64,000 nucleotides of DNA, taken from Coccinella septempunctata (lineage: Eukaryota; Arthropoda; Insecta; Coleoptera; Coccinellidae). Positions 11,135 to 23,016 of this stretch are shown here, piece by piece (position 1 is the stretch's first letter; each line of letters begins with the position of its first letter). The stretch is taken from positions 48,076,270-48,140,269 of the forward strand of contig NC_058189.1 in assembly GCF_907165205.1 (NCBI RefSeq), read 5' to 3'. The translations under genes and the position numbers were made by a program. The notes under the pieces were generated by a model. That model was not told where the DNA came from. It worked only from the letters and a program-made list of their open reading frames with translations, and searched no databases.

Positions 11135-12204
11135 TGCAATCCAATGTCTATATCGGCACAAGGAACCAAAGAAAATAACATTTATTTATGTCAACCAATG
11201 TTGTCCTGATTTTCGAATGTGTCTGTTCATACTCCTATGTAATTTTTCAGTTGTGCTGAGCCCTATTTTTCATATAATTAATGTTAGTCCGAGAGCTGGC
11301 AGCAAAAACAACTACCTCATAAGTTACCAAAGATTTGGTTTGGTACTTTGATTCAACTTTATAATGTGAACTTGAAACCGTCCGTCTGCCGTGCGTGAGT
11401 GGTCGCCTTATTGGATAAAAAAAATTGAAAAGATGAGAAAAAATCGATTAGAACCTCCTCATCAGTTACCACTGTAATTTTTGTGTCAAATTTTCAATTA
11501 ATATATCACTAATCGAAATTCAGAAAGAAAACATTGGCAGACGGTCGCATTCTCAAGACAGACGGCCTAAAAGTATAACTACCTGAGGTACGTAGTTCAC
11601 GTAGATTCGCAAAATTTGTCGCGGTTTTGAACCAATTGTGATTTTTCCTGATGTGAATATTGTCTTTTGAAATAAGAGCTTACATGTATTTTAAAAAGCG
11701 TCATCAACTTCTTCACAAGGGATATCAATGTCGATTGCCAGATCATTTTCATCATTGAAAGTTATGAGGCCGAATAGAAAAATCGGCATACGGTCGCATC
11801 CTACGAACAGATGGCTTCAATTCTATGAATATGTTAAAGGCCTTGTGTAATTATTCGCAACAACAACGGATACATTAAGGTCGTCAAGCAGAAATTTCAT
11901 GTAAAAAATGAGCAATTTAAAATTAATCTCATTTTGTGTATATTGTTTAGAAAAACAGGAGCCAAAATACAACAAAAAATTGCAAAGATAACACACATTG
12001 AAAATCTGAATAGCTAACAAAGAAAAATGAATAAATAATTGTTATCTAATAAGAAGTATTAAAATTTAAATTCTAACTCAGTACGTTAATTATTAATTCA
12101 TCGATTAATCTTCATCACTCCTCGCACTGTGGAATACTTATCTTCTTCTATGTCTGGAGTTGGTTTTCACATATTTCTTGAATTGTAGAAGGGCTCTGTT
12201 CGTG

Positions 12205-12880
12205 GTCCAATAACGCATTTCAGTTTGTATCTTCCATCAACTAGAAGCCAGGCATGTTTTCCAGAATAAAAAAAAAGCGGATGCACTTTTCAGACGTAAT
12301 TCCAGATGGCGCAAACTTGATTAACCCTTTCCATTTCATTTCTAATTTTTTTTACGAGGTGGCATTAAGCATCTATCACAATTTTTTTCTTTCTGAAGCT
12401 TTATCTGCCTGTCATGCTTTAATAGGCGGTGATTATACAGCATCATTTACTGATGCACACAATTATATAAGCATTTTAGTATTATTGAAAAAGATCCCAA
12501 TATTGCCAAAATTTCTGCGTCTTCTTGACATTCTCAAGAAACATTAAAAGAGCAAATTCAAGGCATTTAAGAATTTGTATGCTGCATGTATGGCTATGCT
12601 GATAAATAAAGTAGGGCTGGATTTGTTCCTTGAAAAGAAACTATGGTAGTTCTGTGTCTCAGGCATGTAATTCATAAAAAAAAGAAAAAAAAAATTATGG
12701 GAGCTTGATGTCACCATGTTAAAAGGTGCTTATAAATGAAAAAAAAGTGCGAATCAAATTTGCGGCATCTGGAATTACGCCACAGAAGCCTATTCGAATT
12801 TTTTGATATTGAAAAACAAGTCTGGCTTCTAGTTGAGGGAAGATAAAAACTGAAATGGTTTATTGAACCACAAACCCCTT
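12205..12880. repeat. Inner inverted repeat with an unrecognised ORF in the loop
   Basis: About 12216-12330 pairs with about 12760-12865. Shared pieces include CAACTAGAAGCCAG with its complement and CGTAATTCCAGATG with its complement. A 97-codon plus-strand frame runs from 12254 to 12547, starting in the left arm and continuing into the loop. It has hydrophobic stretches but matches no family I know and is probably not a gene. Confidence 0.6.
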
Positions 12881-13302
12881 CTGCACTTCAAGAAATATGT
12901 GAAGACCAAACTCCAGGCATACGAGGAATGTTGCCAAAGTTCTGAAATTTAGCTGTAATTTTTATAATTTTGTTAATTCTTGTCAATATCACAGTGTGAA
13001 TTTTCAACATAATCTTATTTTGCATACGATTGAATGTCAATCTGGGAGGACTCTCTCCATCTTCTGAAACTCTTTGCAGGAGCAAATCGACTATTATAAT
13101 TTTTTAATCGATTTTGTTTCAGAGACTGAGAGTGAAAACACTAAAAAATCTCAGAAGATATAATTTTTATTTTTAACTGAATATATTCCTCTCAACCTGA
13201 TGAGTGATCTTATCCATATACAATATTGAATAAATGATAACGGGAATTTGGACTGATTAAAAAACTGTATATAGTGATGTTACCTGAATCATTTATAACT
13301 TG

Positions 13303-13339
13303 GCCAACGTTTCGGACACTATTTGTACTTTCTCAAGGC
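13303..13339 (-). ncRNA. Degenerate hammerhead-like core (relic)
   Basis: On the minus strand the order is GCC, TTGAGAA, a weak stem II region, CGAAAC, GTT, GGC. The GCC/GGC pair would form the base of stem I. The first core base is T instead of C and stem II barely pairs, so activity is unlikely. It resembles the sequence at 56602-56637 and is listed mainly as a relative of that copy. Confidence 0.25.
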
Positions 13340-13959
13340 TGCAATGATACGAATTCATAAATCATACATCCAGAAGAACACAACTGACACTCAGCTCGTT
13401 ATAATATTTCTCTTGGTAATGAATCTTTTTTTCGAAGTTCGATCAAAAAGTTTGGTTATTGTATCAAATTATTAGTTTATCTCATCTTTCTTATGTTAGT
13501 GAGTCGGTAAATCTGTTCCTTCATAACAAATGTACTTCTCAGTTACAACGCATTAAAATCCACAAAACATCACAACTTATTAAAAATATCAAAAGTCAAG
13601 AGATTACAAAAGTATATCAAAGTCAGGAGTTGAAATAATATAAGCTACAAACCTCCAGTCAATGTATCACTGAACCAAAATGCCAAAACAATCTCAGCCT
13701 AATTTAAATATATTTCCCTCTGAGTAGTCACCGATAAACAGTACTTTACGATTCTGCAGACTCACCAAATACTCCTTGCAGATGCTGTATGGTTTCTTAT
13801 GTTTCCACATCTACTTTTCACAAAAATAAAATCTGTCTTTGAGATTTTGCTGCCACTTTCATGATTACAAAAACAGTGATGAAAACGCGCCCCTATTAGT
13901 TAAACAACTGAATAATTAAAATATATTGAATAATCATAATAAATATCTATTGTGATTAG

Positions 13960-14192
13960 TGCAATATTATTCAGTTGTATTGTGATGATTTCTCTGGGTG
14001 TGAAGGATCGATTGAAACAAGAACACTCTTCGCTTCTGAGCTGACATTTTGCTTTTATTTAAAAGTGCTGAAGCCCTGAATATGCTTTTACATAAAAGCG
14101 AAACGTGAGCTAAGAAGCAAAGAGTGTACTTGTTTCAATCGATCCTTCACAACCAAAGAAATCATCATAATACAACTGAATAATATTGCACT
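13960..14192. repeat. Long hairpin with ~85-bp arms
   Basis: The arms 13960-14045 and 14108-14192 are near-perfect reverse complements. They include GTGCAATATTATTCAGTTGT and AGGATCGATTGAAACAAG with their complements. The loop is about 60 bp and itself has a weak pairing of AAAAGC with its complement. It lies inside the 4-kb inverted-repeat structure and is probably a small foldback MITE inserted there. Confidence 0.8.
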
Positions 14193-15067
14193 TGATAATT
14201 GCATAAACATGTTAAAACTTGTCTAGTACCACTAAAATTGGCTACAAGTTCTGCATATTTAATTACAGCACAATTCTCAGAACTTTGAAAACATCCCTCT
14301 TAGATGAAGATGAAGTATTTCACGGTGCAAGCACTGCAAGCAGTGATGGAGATAAGGCCATTAAATAATCGACTCATCGAGTTAGCATTTTCAATTTAAC
14401 ACTTTTTTGAATTTTCAATTGTGTGTTTTATCTTTTGTTGTATTTTGCTCCTGTTTTTCTAAACAATATCCACAAAATAAAATCAATTTTAAATTGCCAT
14501 CTTTTCTTAGGATGCGACCGTATGCCGTAAGATGTTTTATTCGTCCTCATAACTTACAATGATGAATGATCTGGCAATCGAAATTGATGACCCTTGTGAA
14601 GAAGTTGATGGCGCTTTTTAAAATACATGTAAGCTCTTATTTCAAAAGACAATATTCACATCAGGAAAAATCACAATTGGTTCAAAACCGCGACAAATTT
14701 TGCGAATCTACTTGTACTACGTACCTCAGGTAGTTATACTTTTAGGCCGTCTGTCTTGAGCATGCGACCGTGTGCCAATGTTTTCTTTCTGAATTTCGAT
14801 TAGTGATATATTAATTGAAAATTTGACACAAAAATTACAGTGGTAACTGATGAGGAGGTTCTAATCGATTTTTTCTCATCTTTTCAATTTTTTTTATCCA
14901 ATAAGGCGACCACTCACGCACGGCAGACGGACGGTTTCAAGTTTATATTATAAAGTTGAATCAAAGTACCAAACCAAATCTTTGGTAACTTATGAGGTAG
15001 TTGTTTTTGCTGCCAGCTCTCGGACTATGTATATTTCATCCCCATAGTCAATATTACTCTGATGCGC

Positions 15068-15100
15068 CTGAAGAAGGAAATACATTTTCCGAAACGTCGC
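15068..15100 (+). ncRNA. Hammerhead-like core, possible relic
   Basis: The plus strand reads CTGAAGA (matches CUGANGA), then a 5-bp hairpin GGAAA...TTTCC with loop TACAT, then GAAAC and GTC. One extra A sits at the base of stem II, and stem I has only about two pairs. The conserved core bases are present, but the flanking stems are poor. It could be a decayed type I hammerhead of the Penelope/retrozyme kind, or chance. Confidence 0.3.
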
Positions 15101-15165
15101 TGAAAGAATGATATGTTGTTTTCTTTGGTCCCTTGTGACGATATAGACATTGGATTTTCATTGTT

Positions 15166-16558
15166 TTAGGGAACGACATAAATTTCGACTTGTTTTTTGT
15201 TTGGTTTTGCATTTCGGTAGTACCTACAACAAAAAACTTTTATGAGAATGTGTGGAATGACAACAATATTTTCTCGATCTATTTGTAAGACCACATCTCC
15301 TTCATTACAGTCCTGTTTTTCCGAGGTGACTAAATCTGTTTGTTTTCGTGTGATTCACTGATTCGTTTCGTCTCGTTTATTGTTGCCTTTTCCTGTTTTT
15401 CATGTTCCGATATAGATGGATGCTCCCCTTTTTGTTTTTGATTTCATTTTATCTTAAGGTTCCGTTAAAATATCTCAATCATTAATCGCTGTCATTAATA
15501 ACCTAGTTGATTAAATAACTATTCTCGTAACTATTACACAGTTCTTTTTAGTAGTTGAAATTGTTATTAATTTGTTCTAATATATTTTATATGTCAATAT
15601 TTATTCGAAATATTTCAAGCTCCTTTTATCGCAACTGTATTTGTTGTTTGTCATTTTGTTATTTTGTGAAAGTTTGCCTTTTTCTTTATTTTAGGGCCTG
15701 GAGAGGACGAAACATGATGCCATCATTACATTAAAGTATTTGGAGTTGATACAGAGCTTTTCCTTTTCGTTGTTAATCGATAAAACTCCAAAATGAGTGA
15801 TTTGGATCACGTTTCTATGTGAAATGAAAGAAGTTAAACTTCACTTATGATTAATATTCATTAAGATGTTGATCGACCAACATTTGAACTACCAATTACA
15901 AGAATTCTTCTCTGTATTGAAAAATTTAAGAAGTAGGCGTTGATTCCAGAGCACCGAAGGTAAAAAAGCTCGTAAGATATCAAAGCCTGCCAATTTCAAT
16001 TAAGATAACGTCATTTTACAGTAATATTTTAATGGAAGTACCATGTACCTCTCCGACAGCCGATGTAGGTATCACGATAAATTCGTTTAAGCAACTTTAT
16101 ACATTGGGTAATGGATTTATATATGCCTCTGAACCGTGAAATATTCGAGGTTAAGATCATCCATCTCCTGATCGGAATCATAAAGGAATAATTATTGAAC
16201 TAATTCACAAATAACACAGAAGCGTTTTCGTGTACGATATCCATTAGCAACCAATTGGGAGACATGAAAAAAATAGTGAGGTAGGATGACCCTCAGCAAA
16301 AAGGTGGCGCTGATTAGGAGAAAGATTGCAAAATTGCAATTTTAGACAAGAAATTATATTCCCCTCTTTGAATTTCGGCTGTTGTGTAAGTTCATGTTAG
16401 GAGGGGGGAATTGCACGATCCAATGATGATAGAATCTGCGTCAGCGTGCATCGGCACCATATGGAAATACGCGCAATCAGAAATTTTAGGTACAACTTTT
16501 CCTGTAATAGCCAAAGTATTTTGTGTTGAACAATTACCAGCTCAGGCTGGATGAAATG
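15166..16558. other. Spacer, nothing recognised
   Basis: AT-rich unique sequence without a convincing frame, hairpin or repeat partner. Confidence 0.4.
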
Positions 16559-18102
16559 CACTGCGCAAAAAAATTAGCGCACATTCGTAAAATCTCAATT
16601 TTAATGAAAGTTAACTCTACATTGTCTTTATAACTTATTTTTTATGTTCTCTCGGGAAGGTTTTGAACGAAACAAGACACGAGACAATGGAAGAAAAATT
16701 CAAGATTTCACCGAATCTTATGTGAAAGAAGAGAAATGAACAATTTTCAAAATACTGAAATGCTGATAAGTGATTTAATAGGTACTTGGTATTTCCACCC
16801 CTTGCGTTAATTACAGCTCGGCAACGACGGTTCATACTCAAAATGAGTGATCTTAAAATGTTCTGATCTAATCCTTCCCAGATTTCTCCGAGTTGGATTC
16901 CTAAGTCATTAAGAGTAGATGGATGATATTCTGAACTTCTCAGCCTTCTATTGAGGTTGTCCCAAACCTGCTCAATCGGATTGAGATCTGGACTTCTTGC
17001 TGGCTATTCCATTCGAGAGACTTCAACCTCTTCAAGGTACTCCTGAACGATGCGCGCACGATGGGGTCTGGCATTATCGTCCATAAAAATGAAATTTTCA
17101 TCCATGTATGGGGCAAATGGCACTACATGCTCTTCAAATATGTTCCTTATATACTTATCAGCATTCATAGCTTCATTATCAACGACCACTAGGTCTGTGC
17201 GAGCAGTCAAAGATATTCCACCCCATACCATATCGATCCTCCCCCGAAACCAGTAGTATTCAGGAAATTGCACTGAGCATATCTTTCATGTGGACGTCTG
17301 TATACAAGGGAACGTCGATCACCATGGTAGAGGCAGAATCTAGACTCATCTGTGAAGAGAACTCTTTCCCAATCGGCCTCTTCCTCGGCCTCTTCCCAAT
17401 GGATATGCTCTCTCGCAAAATCCAAACGCGCCTTTCGATGGGCTGGGGTAAGAGCTGGACCTCTTGCCGCGACACGATGCCTTAAATCATATTCTCTGAG
17501 GCGATTTCTTATTGTCTGAGTGCTAATTTGCACCTCATGAGTTTGCTCAAGCTGAATTTGAAGGAAGCGAGCGGTTGCAAACCGTTGTCTCAACGAAGAA
17601 ACTCTCAAGTAACGTTCTTGAATGGCAGTTGTTACCCGTGGTCTACCCTGTCTTGGTCTTCGGACATTCATACCTGTCTCCCTGAATCGCTGCAACATTC
17701 TGGACACACTTGTATGGGAAACTCCAAACCTTTCTACAATTCTTGTGTATGTCTACCCTTCTTCTCGCAAAACTACCGCTTGGGCACATTCTTCTTGGGT
17801 CAAATTGCGTGTTTCGCGTTGCATAGCGATCGAGTGTAGAAAATCAAACGAATGAAAAACTATTGATCACCAGAATTGATCGAGAACAACTGATTTTAGA
17901 ATGGAGCCAATACATTCAAAATCTGATAATATCATCTTTTTTTATTCCTGCTAGGAAAAAAACATCTGTATTGAAAAAAACCGTTGAAAGTGGATAACAT
18001 ATGCATGCATTATTCTGATAAAAATAATTATCATTGAGAACACCTTCATTTGTAAAATAAATTTGAGATTTCCATAATGTGCGTTAATTTTTTTGCGCAG
18101 CG
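16559..18102 (-). mobile_element. Tc1-like transposon, copy 1
   Basis: Inverted ends CACTGCGCAAAAAAATTA (left) and TTTTTGCGCAGCG (right, one mismatch) bound a 1544-bp copy of the element also found at 42864-44389 and 54201-55726. A TA follows the right end. It abuts the dispersed repeat at 18103. Relative to the other copies it carries a 12-bp in-frame duplication (CTCTTCCTCGGC region near 17385) and several disabling mutations. Confidence 0.93.
16777..17824 (-). pseudogene. Tc1-like DD34E transposase pseudogene, copy 1
   Basis: The start ATG is at 17824. A Trp codon (TGG in copies 2 and 3) has become TAG near 17754, before the paired helix-turn-helix region. The central frame (17207-17707) has SVSRMLQRF-type HTH sequence, a GRPR linker and the first catalytic Asp in FTDESRF. 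A 1-nt loss near 17229 breaks the frame within the GSI-VWGG region. The next frame (17004-17273) has the second Asp in MDDNARPH, and another Trp-to-stop change precedes PDLNPIEQVWD (third catalytic residue). Spacing between the second D and the E is 34 residues. Family length is about 340 residues. Confidence 0.92.
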
Positions 18103-18766
18103 TATTTTAACAGTAGATTCTTGAGGTCAAAAGTAACACTTTTTTCTTTTACCAATTTTTCCGAATCGGCTCGGTTTGAAAGAAACAGGCTGTTGAAAAG
18201 CCGTAAGAAAATTCTCTTAGTTCTTAGTCCTATCTCACAAACGGTTGTTTGGAATGAAATAAATTGCGGAAAACAGTTCTTCATTTATTTGACGATCTTT
18301 TTCGAATACAAAATATGAATCGCGTCTTCCAGTTTTCTCATTATAACCCGAGTTATAACCATTACGTACCATAAAAATACCAAAAATTCAAAGAACCCAA
18401 GTCTTGAAACTGAGTTGGACGCTACCTAATGAATATTCAAACATTTTGTAGAATAAAAGCATTCCTCATATTTTATCGTAAAATACGTAATATTCGAGTA
18501 ATTTGAATTCAAAAATTTAAAATTTCTGTGAAATTTGAAAAATTGGGTACTTTGGCTGTTCCGCAGATGTGTAGTGTCACAGATTTGGCTAGTTATTCTG
18601 AAGGTAATTTTGTTTTTCGAGGGGTGGCACAGCTCATTATGAAAAATTAAAATGGCTATATGTTTTTATTAGGGCTGAATGGGAAAAAATGGTATGGGAA
18701 AAAGTGTTTCTATTGACCTCAAGAATCTACGGTTAAAATATTTGTAAGAGTCAAAGACTCTTCCTG
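18103..18766. repeat. Dispersed repeat family D, copy 1
   Basis: The left end TATTTTAACAGTAGATTC is the inverse of a segment at about 18727-18746, so the copy has inverted ends. The right end continues GTAAGAGTCAAAGACTC to TTCCTGTA. Related copies are at 25035-26013, 33185-33585 and about 47578-47690. In better copies the terminus is CAGGGTGA...TTTGACTC. Here the outer ~25 bp of the left end are missing where the Tc1 element abuts. Confidence 0.7.
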
Positions 18767-18770
18767 TATA

Positions 18771-19618
18771 ATTTTATTATATACATATATCTATAAGTAG
18801 TCATCATCCATCTGGGGACGAATTGGCACCCATGTCAGCAGAGATCTCGTATCTAGCTTCTTTTCGCATGAAGAAAACAATTTGTTACTTTTTTTGGCAA
18901 CTAATTCGACCTACCCGAGTGCAACAATTACTTCGACTTTCTCAATAACTGTCGGAGAATTATCCGCTTTGATTCACCTCAATATTATATCCAATAAAGC
19001 GCCCACGTCTAATCCGTGCGTTAAATTGAAAAAGTGGATTTCTGCGGATCTTCACGGTGAAAACCGCAGCAGAATATGATGGTCATTCCGCTAATAGATT
19101 AATCTTCTCGTTCATTTCCAAATTGATTTCGGTAGCGTGCCAAACCTGCGACATGGCCACGATAAAACGCTTTATAGCCGCTATCGTAAAACCCGTGCAC
19201 TAATGGGAAAGGCGAATAATATTTGAAAAGCCATTGTTTCGATTCGAGATTACGTTGGAACACCACGCGCGATTAGCTTATCGAGGCCGTTGGAAAATCT
19301 GCTATTGCTGAATTGATACAGCTTCCAAATCCACTGAATTCACAATGCAATGTTGCAGCGTCCACTCTATCAGGGGCGATAGAATTGTTCAACGAATAGA
19401 ACATACAGAGGAAGAATAAAAAACGTTGAAACAAAATTTCAACGAAAAAAATTATTTTGAACGAGGAAATTGAGTTGTTAGTACACAAGAAATATTGGTT
19501 TCTAATATTGAATGATATTTGTAAGAATAAAAATTACAAAGCTTTATTATGCCGTGAAAATGTTTTTGGAACAGAGATCATTGCGAGGATACTCGTAGGT
19601 AAAATTCAAGTACCTATA
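18771..19618. other. Unique block of higher GC, no gene seen
   Basis: About 18790-19310 is less AT-rich than its surroundings and has no copy elsewhere in the window. It has short frames on both strands, none recognised. Words such as TTTATAGCC and AATTGATTTCGG hint at transcription factor sites but prove nothing. It is a possible conserved non-coding element. Confidence 0.3.
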
Positions 19619-21230
19619 CAGGGTGTCTGTAAACAAATGCGAAGGACTTACGGAAATGATTTCTCGATTGAATTAGGTAGGGGTAGTTCCTATAAATTTT
19701 TTTCGAATTCGACCTCCCTTTCAAGATAAAGCCTTTGGAAGGCGAAGACGAGTCGACAGTTTTTAATTTTTTTACGAGTTCTAAAAAACACTGAGTCATA
19801 AAACTATACATAATATGAAGCACTAAGTAGATGTTACTCACACATTTTTTTTTTAATTTTATAATAATAAGGGGTTGAAAATAACAACCCCTTATGATTT
19901 TCCTTCCAAAATTGTTTTCGTGGTATAGATTTTCGAAAAATAAAATTCTCTTATGGTTTCCCATTCAATTCTGGAGAAAAAAAAGTCGCTTGCAAAATTT
20001 CAATACAGTCGATACTTTTCTCGGAATAAATAAAAGCTTACAAGCAGTTCTATGTTCCATAGAATGACTATCTCCCGCTAAAATACATGCATCAACTCTG
20101 CCTCATAGACATTCGTATACTGCTTGTAAGTTTTTATTTATTCCGAGAAAAGCATCGACTGTATCGAAATTTTCCAAACCTTTTTTCTTCCAGAATTGAA
20201 TGGGAAACCATAAGAGAATTCTATTTTTCGAAAATCTATCCCACGAAAATATTTTTGAGGGAAAATCATAAGGGGTTGTTATTTTCAACCCCTAATAATA
20301 AAATTAATAAAGAAATCTAAAGAAATTGTGTGAGTAATATTTACTTAGTGCTTCAGATTATATACAGGGTGTTCCTAAATTGAACGTACAAACGAAAAGG
20401 GGAGATTCCTTAAGTGAGTTTAAGAAAAAAAAGTCCCATAAACATGGGGTCACAAACGTTTCGTTTTCGAGATACAGAGTGTTGAAGTTTGAATTTTTTT
20501 CAAGTTTTTTTCTCATAGTATCTACACTTCACAAGATTTGGCATAGATATTACATTTTAGAGTTCTCACCACGTGACATGGCAATTTCGATAGAAGATCT
20601 ACAGGGTGATATTTCGAGAGAATCGTTCAAAATTTTTTTTCTCGAAATCGTTGGTAGATACGACAAAACTACAAGAGACCGAAAAGTTTAGTATAAGAAC
20701 AAAGCTTCTTTTTACATTTTTTCAAATTAACAGTTGCTCACCAAAAAAAAGTTCTGCAGAAGAACAGCTGGCAGTGTTCCAGAAAAAATATCACCCTGTA
20801 GATCTTCTATCGGAATTGCCATGTCACGTGGTGAGAACTCTAAAATGTAATATCTATGCCAAATTTCAGTTGAATATCTTGTGAAGTGTAGATACTATAA
20901 GAAAAAAACTTGAAAAAAATTCAAACTTCAACACTCTGTATCTCGAAAACGAAACGTTTGCGACCCCATGTTTATGGGACTTTTTTTCTTAAACTCACTT
21001 AAGGAATCTCCCCTTTTCGTTTGTACGTTCAATTTAGGAACACCCTGTATATAGTTTTATGGCTGTGTTTTTTAGGACTCGTAAAATAATTAAAAACTAT
21101 CAACCCGTCATCGCCTTCCAAAGGCTGTATCTTGGAAGGGAGGTCGATTTCGCAAAAAAATTTATAGGGCCACCCTTGCTTATTTTCATCGAGTAATCAT
21201 CTATCTTCGCATTTGTTTACAGACACCCTG
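19619..21230. mobile_element. Foldback element (outer), CAGGGTG ends, interrupted by a second foldback
   Basis: The left end is CAGGGTGTCTGTAAACAAAT after TA at 19617-19618. The right end is its complement, ending CACCCTG at 21230 before TA. The arms pair over more than 400 bp: landmarks are the AAGGGGTTGAAAATAAC block, the ATGGTTTCCCATTCAATTC block and AATAAATAAAAGCTTACAAG near the loop (about 20050-20117). The right arm is split by the element at 20365-21047. Without it the outer element is about 930 bp. ORFs at 19614, 20087 and 20103 are arm sequence. Confidence 0.9.
20365..21047. mobile_element. Foldback element (inner), nested in the right arm of 19619-21230
   Basis: A 683-bp element with ends CAGGGTGTTCCTAAATTGAA and its complement, flanked by TA on both sides. 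The arms pair over about 240 bp, and internal TCTACAGGGTGATATTT recurs inverted (ATATCACCCTGTAGA). Removing it with one TA restores TTCAGATTATATATAGTT. This aligns base for base in length with the intact left arm of the host element, so the target site duplication is TA. The interior is unrelated to the host element apart from the terminal heptamer. Confidence 0.92.
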
Positions 21231-21299
21231 TATAAATATGTAATTTCAATTCTTTGAAAAAGTTTCAGAAGTTTCCATAAAATTTGGAAGAGAGGTCTA

Positions 21300-22080
21300 T
21301 TAATCACAATTCCTAAATCAAGAGCCGATACCAGGAAGCTTGAAAATTATGGACCAATTACCTTACCACCATCAGTAATTGGAAAGAACCTTGAGAAAAT
21401 AATCAAATCCAGGATGATGAAAATACTAAGCCACAAAATTCCCAAATTCCAATTTGGTTTCAAACAGAAACATCGACTATCCACCCACTGATCATAGTCA
21501 CCCAGAATGTACAATGTAAAAAAAAGAGGAAAATTATACTGCAGCAATATTTATGGACATTCAAAAAGCATTTGACAGTGTCTGGCACGCTGGACTGATT
21601 TACAAACTGCATAGTCTAGGCTGTCCTATTTATCCCTGAAGGTTAATCAGTGCATTTCTTACAGACAGGACAATTCGAGTCAGGAACCCACTTTCTAACA
21701 AATTCACCCCTAGACAAGGACTACCTCAAGGCTCCCCTCTATCATCATATCTGTACAACCTGTATTGCTCGGACATCTTACCACAAGATCTTATAAACAA
21801 AATGAGTTATATTTTACAGTTTTGCAGACGACACAACACTGATCGCTCATGGTAAAAGTATACAATATGCAATAAACAGATTGGAACAATTGAAGAACAG
21901 GTTGGTTGTATGGTTGAAAAAGTGGAGAATAAAACCAAACAAAATCGAAATTTATACTTTCACCATAAAAGCAACCAGAACTCCCCAACTATATCCTTGG
22001 ACAACACCACCTTGAAACCAAGCACAAACTGCGATGTGCACTCTGTAGATTGCAGCAGCGTAAACGTTTTACTCGAGGCT
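21300..22080 (+). pseudogene. Jockey-type LINE reverse transcriptase relic
   Basis: The translated pieces follow the order of a Jockey-clade reverse transcriptase. First comes IPKSRADTRKLENYGPI, then FQFGFKQKH, FMDIQKAFDSVWH (first catalytic Asp), GLPQGSPLSSYLYNL and YSFADDTTL (catalytic Asp pair at about 21825). Frames change several times and a TGA interrupts the AFDSVW-to-GLPQG interval (CCCTGA near 21640). Both ends are missing: no ORF1, endonuclease or 3' tail. The insertion is an old fragment. Confidence 0.85.
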
Positions 22081-22447
22081 TTACTATTGACGACTATGAT
22101 GCTATTCTAAAACAATTGAGTTGTTGGTCGATCGTCCAGTTTGTGTGCTTTCTCCTCGTGTACATTGGATATTTCTGGCGACTCATTTTAAACGCTCGAA
22201 TGTTGAAGATGGAAATATTATAACCGAGAAGAATTTCCGTCTTATCTCATCTAGTAGGCGTTCGGATCGACATGACAGGTCTAAATATGAAGGATCTCAA
22301 AATGGCGGGCTATTCAAAATGAAATCTCTAATGTTATATTTCCATTCTCTGTACGAGGCTCCAATTTTACTGATTGGATCAGCGAAAAGGGCTTGACCAA
22401 ATGGTGGTAGCGGTAATCATTCACAACGAGACCTACAATCTATCAGG
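22081..22447. other. Spacer, nothing recognised
   Basis: Slightly GC-richer unique sequence containing an unrecognised 91-codon frame (22121-22396). I see no motif in it. Confidence 0.35.
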
Positions 22448-23016
22448 AATGGGGAATTCTCCTCAATTTGGGTTATCTCTGCATATGCAAGTTCAAACTG
22501 AATAATTATGAGTTTCATTCATGATTTTTTCAAATGCTCCGCGGCAAATATTCAAAATCATTCTTCAAATATGGGGTTTTAAAATTTAAATCGCTTAGTT
22601 TCAAGTTTACGATTTGGCAACAGCGCCTACTTGAGAATAAAATAACAACTGTTGATTTACAGGCGCCTACTTACTGGCGAGCCTCAACTGCAACCGGCCA
22701 TAAAAATCCCATAAAATTTTACGATCTTCCTCGTTCGTCGCAGACTTCATAGAGAGCCATCTTTGTCTATTATATCAAGATAGTGTTTTTGTTGTCTTTT
22801 ATTATCAAGGCATATTTCAGTCGATGTTGCCAACTTGTGGAATCCACATGAAACGCTTCAAATTTTAAATACCCATTTTTATTTTTCATTTTCAAGTGCT
22901 TAAAATAATTTTTTTTGGGAAACGGTTGAAATAGTTATTTCAAAATGTGACGTTTCAAAGATATTTCATAAAAAATATCAATAAAAAAATTTTCGTCGGA
23001 AGGAGTATTCCCTATT
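22448..23016 (+). mobile_element. MITE family A, copy B
   Basis: Complete copy with left end AATGGGGAATTCTCCT and right end AGGAGTATTCCCTATT. Compared with copy A it lacks the segment between the GGCAACAGCGC and AACTGTTGAT landmarks that carries AATGTCCGATC. It has small insertions near the right end. Confidence 0.87.

Larger units (their letters stand above)
11135..15165. repeat. 4-kb inverted-repeat structure with ~750-880-bp arms
   Basis: The left arm (about 11135-12010) and right arm (about 14415-15165) are reverse complements. Matched landmarks are the CAATGTCTATATCG ends, the CCGAGAGCTGGCAGCAAAAA block, the GGCGACCACTCACGCACGGC block, the CGGTCGCAT block and the CAGGAGC...AACAATAT inner ends. 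The outer ~100 bp of the two arms have diverged in the centre. About 2.4 kb lies between the arms and holds two further inverted repeats (12205-12870 and 13960-14192). No transposase or reverse transcriptase was recognised inside. It may be a large foldback transposon or an inverted duplication. Confidence 0.75.

Noticed and set aside
17288..17855. Plus-strand ORFs across Tc1 copy 1 (and the equivalent ones in copies 2 and 3)
   Set aside because: They recur in all three copies only because they are antisense to the transposase.
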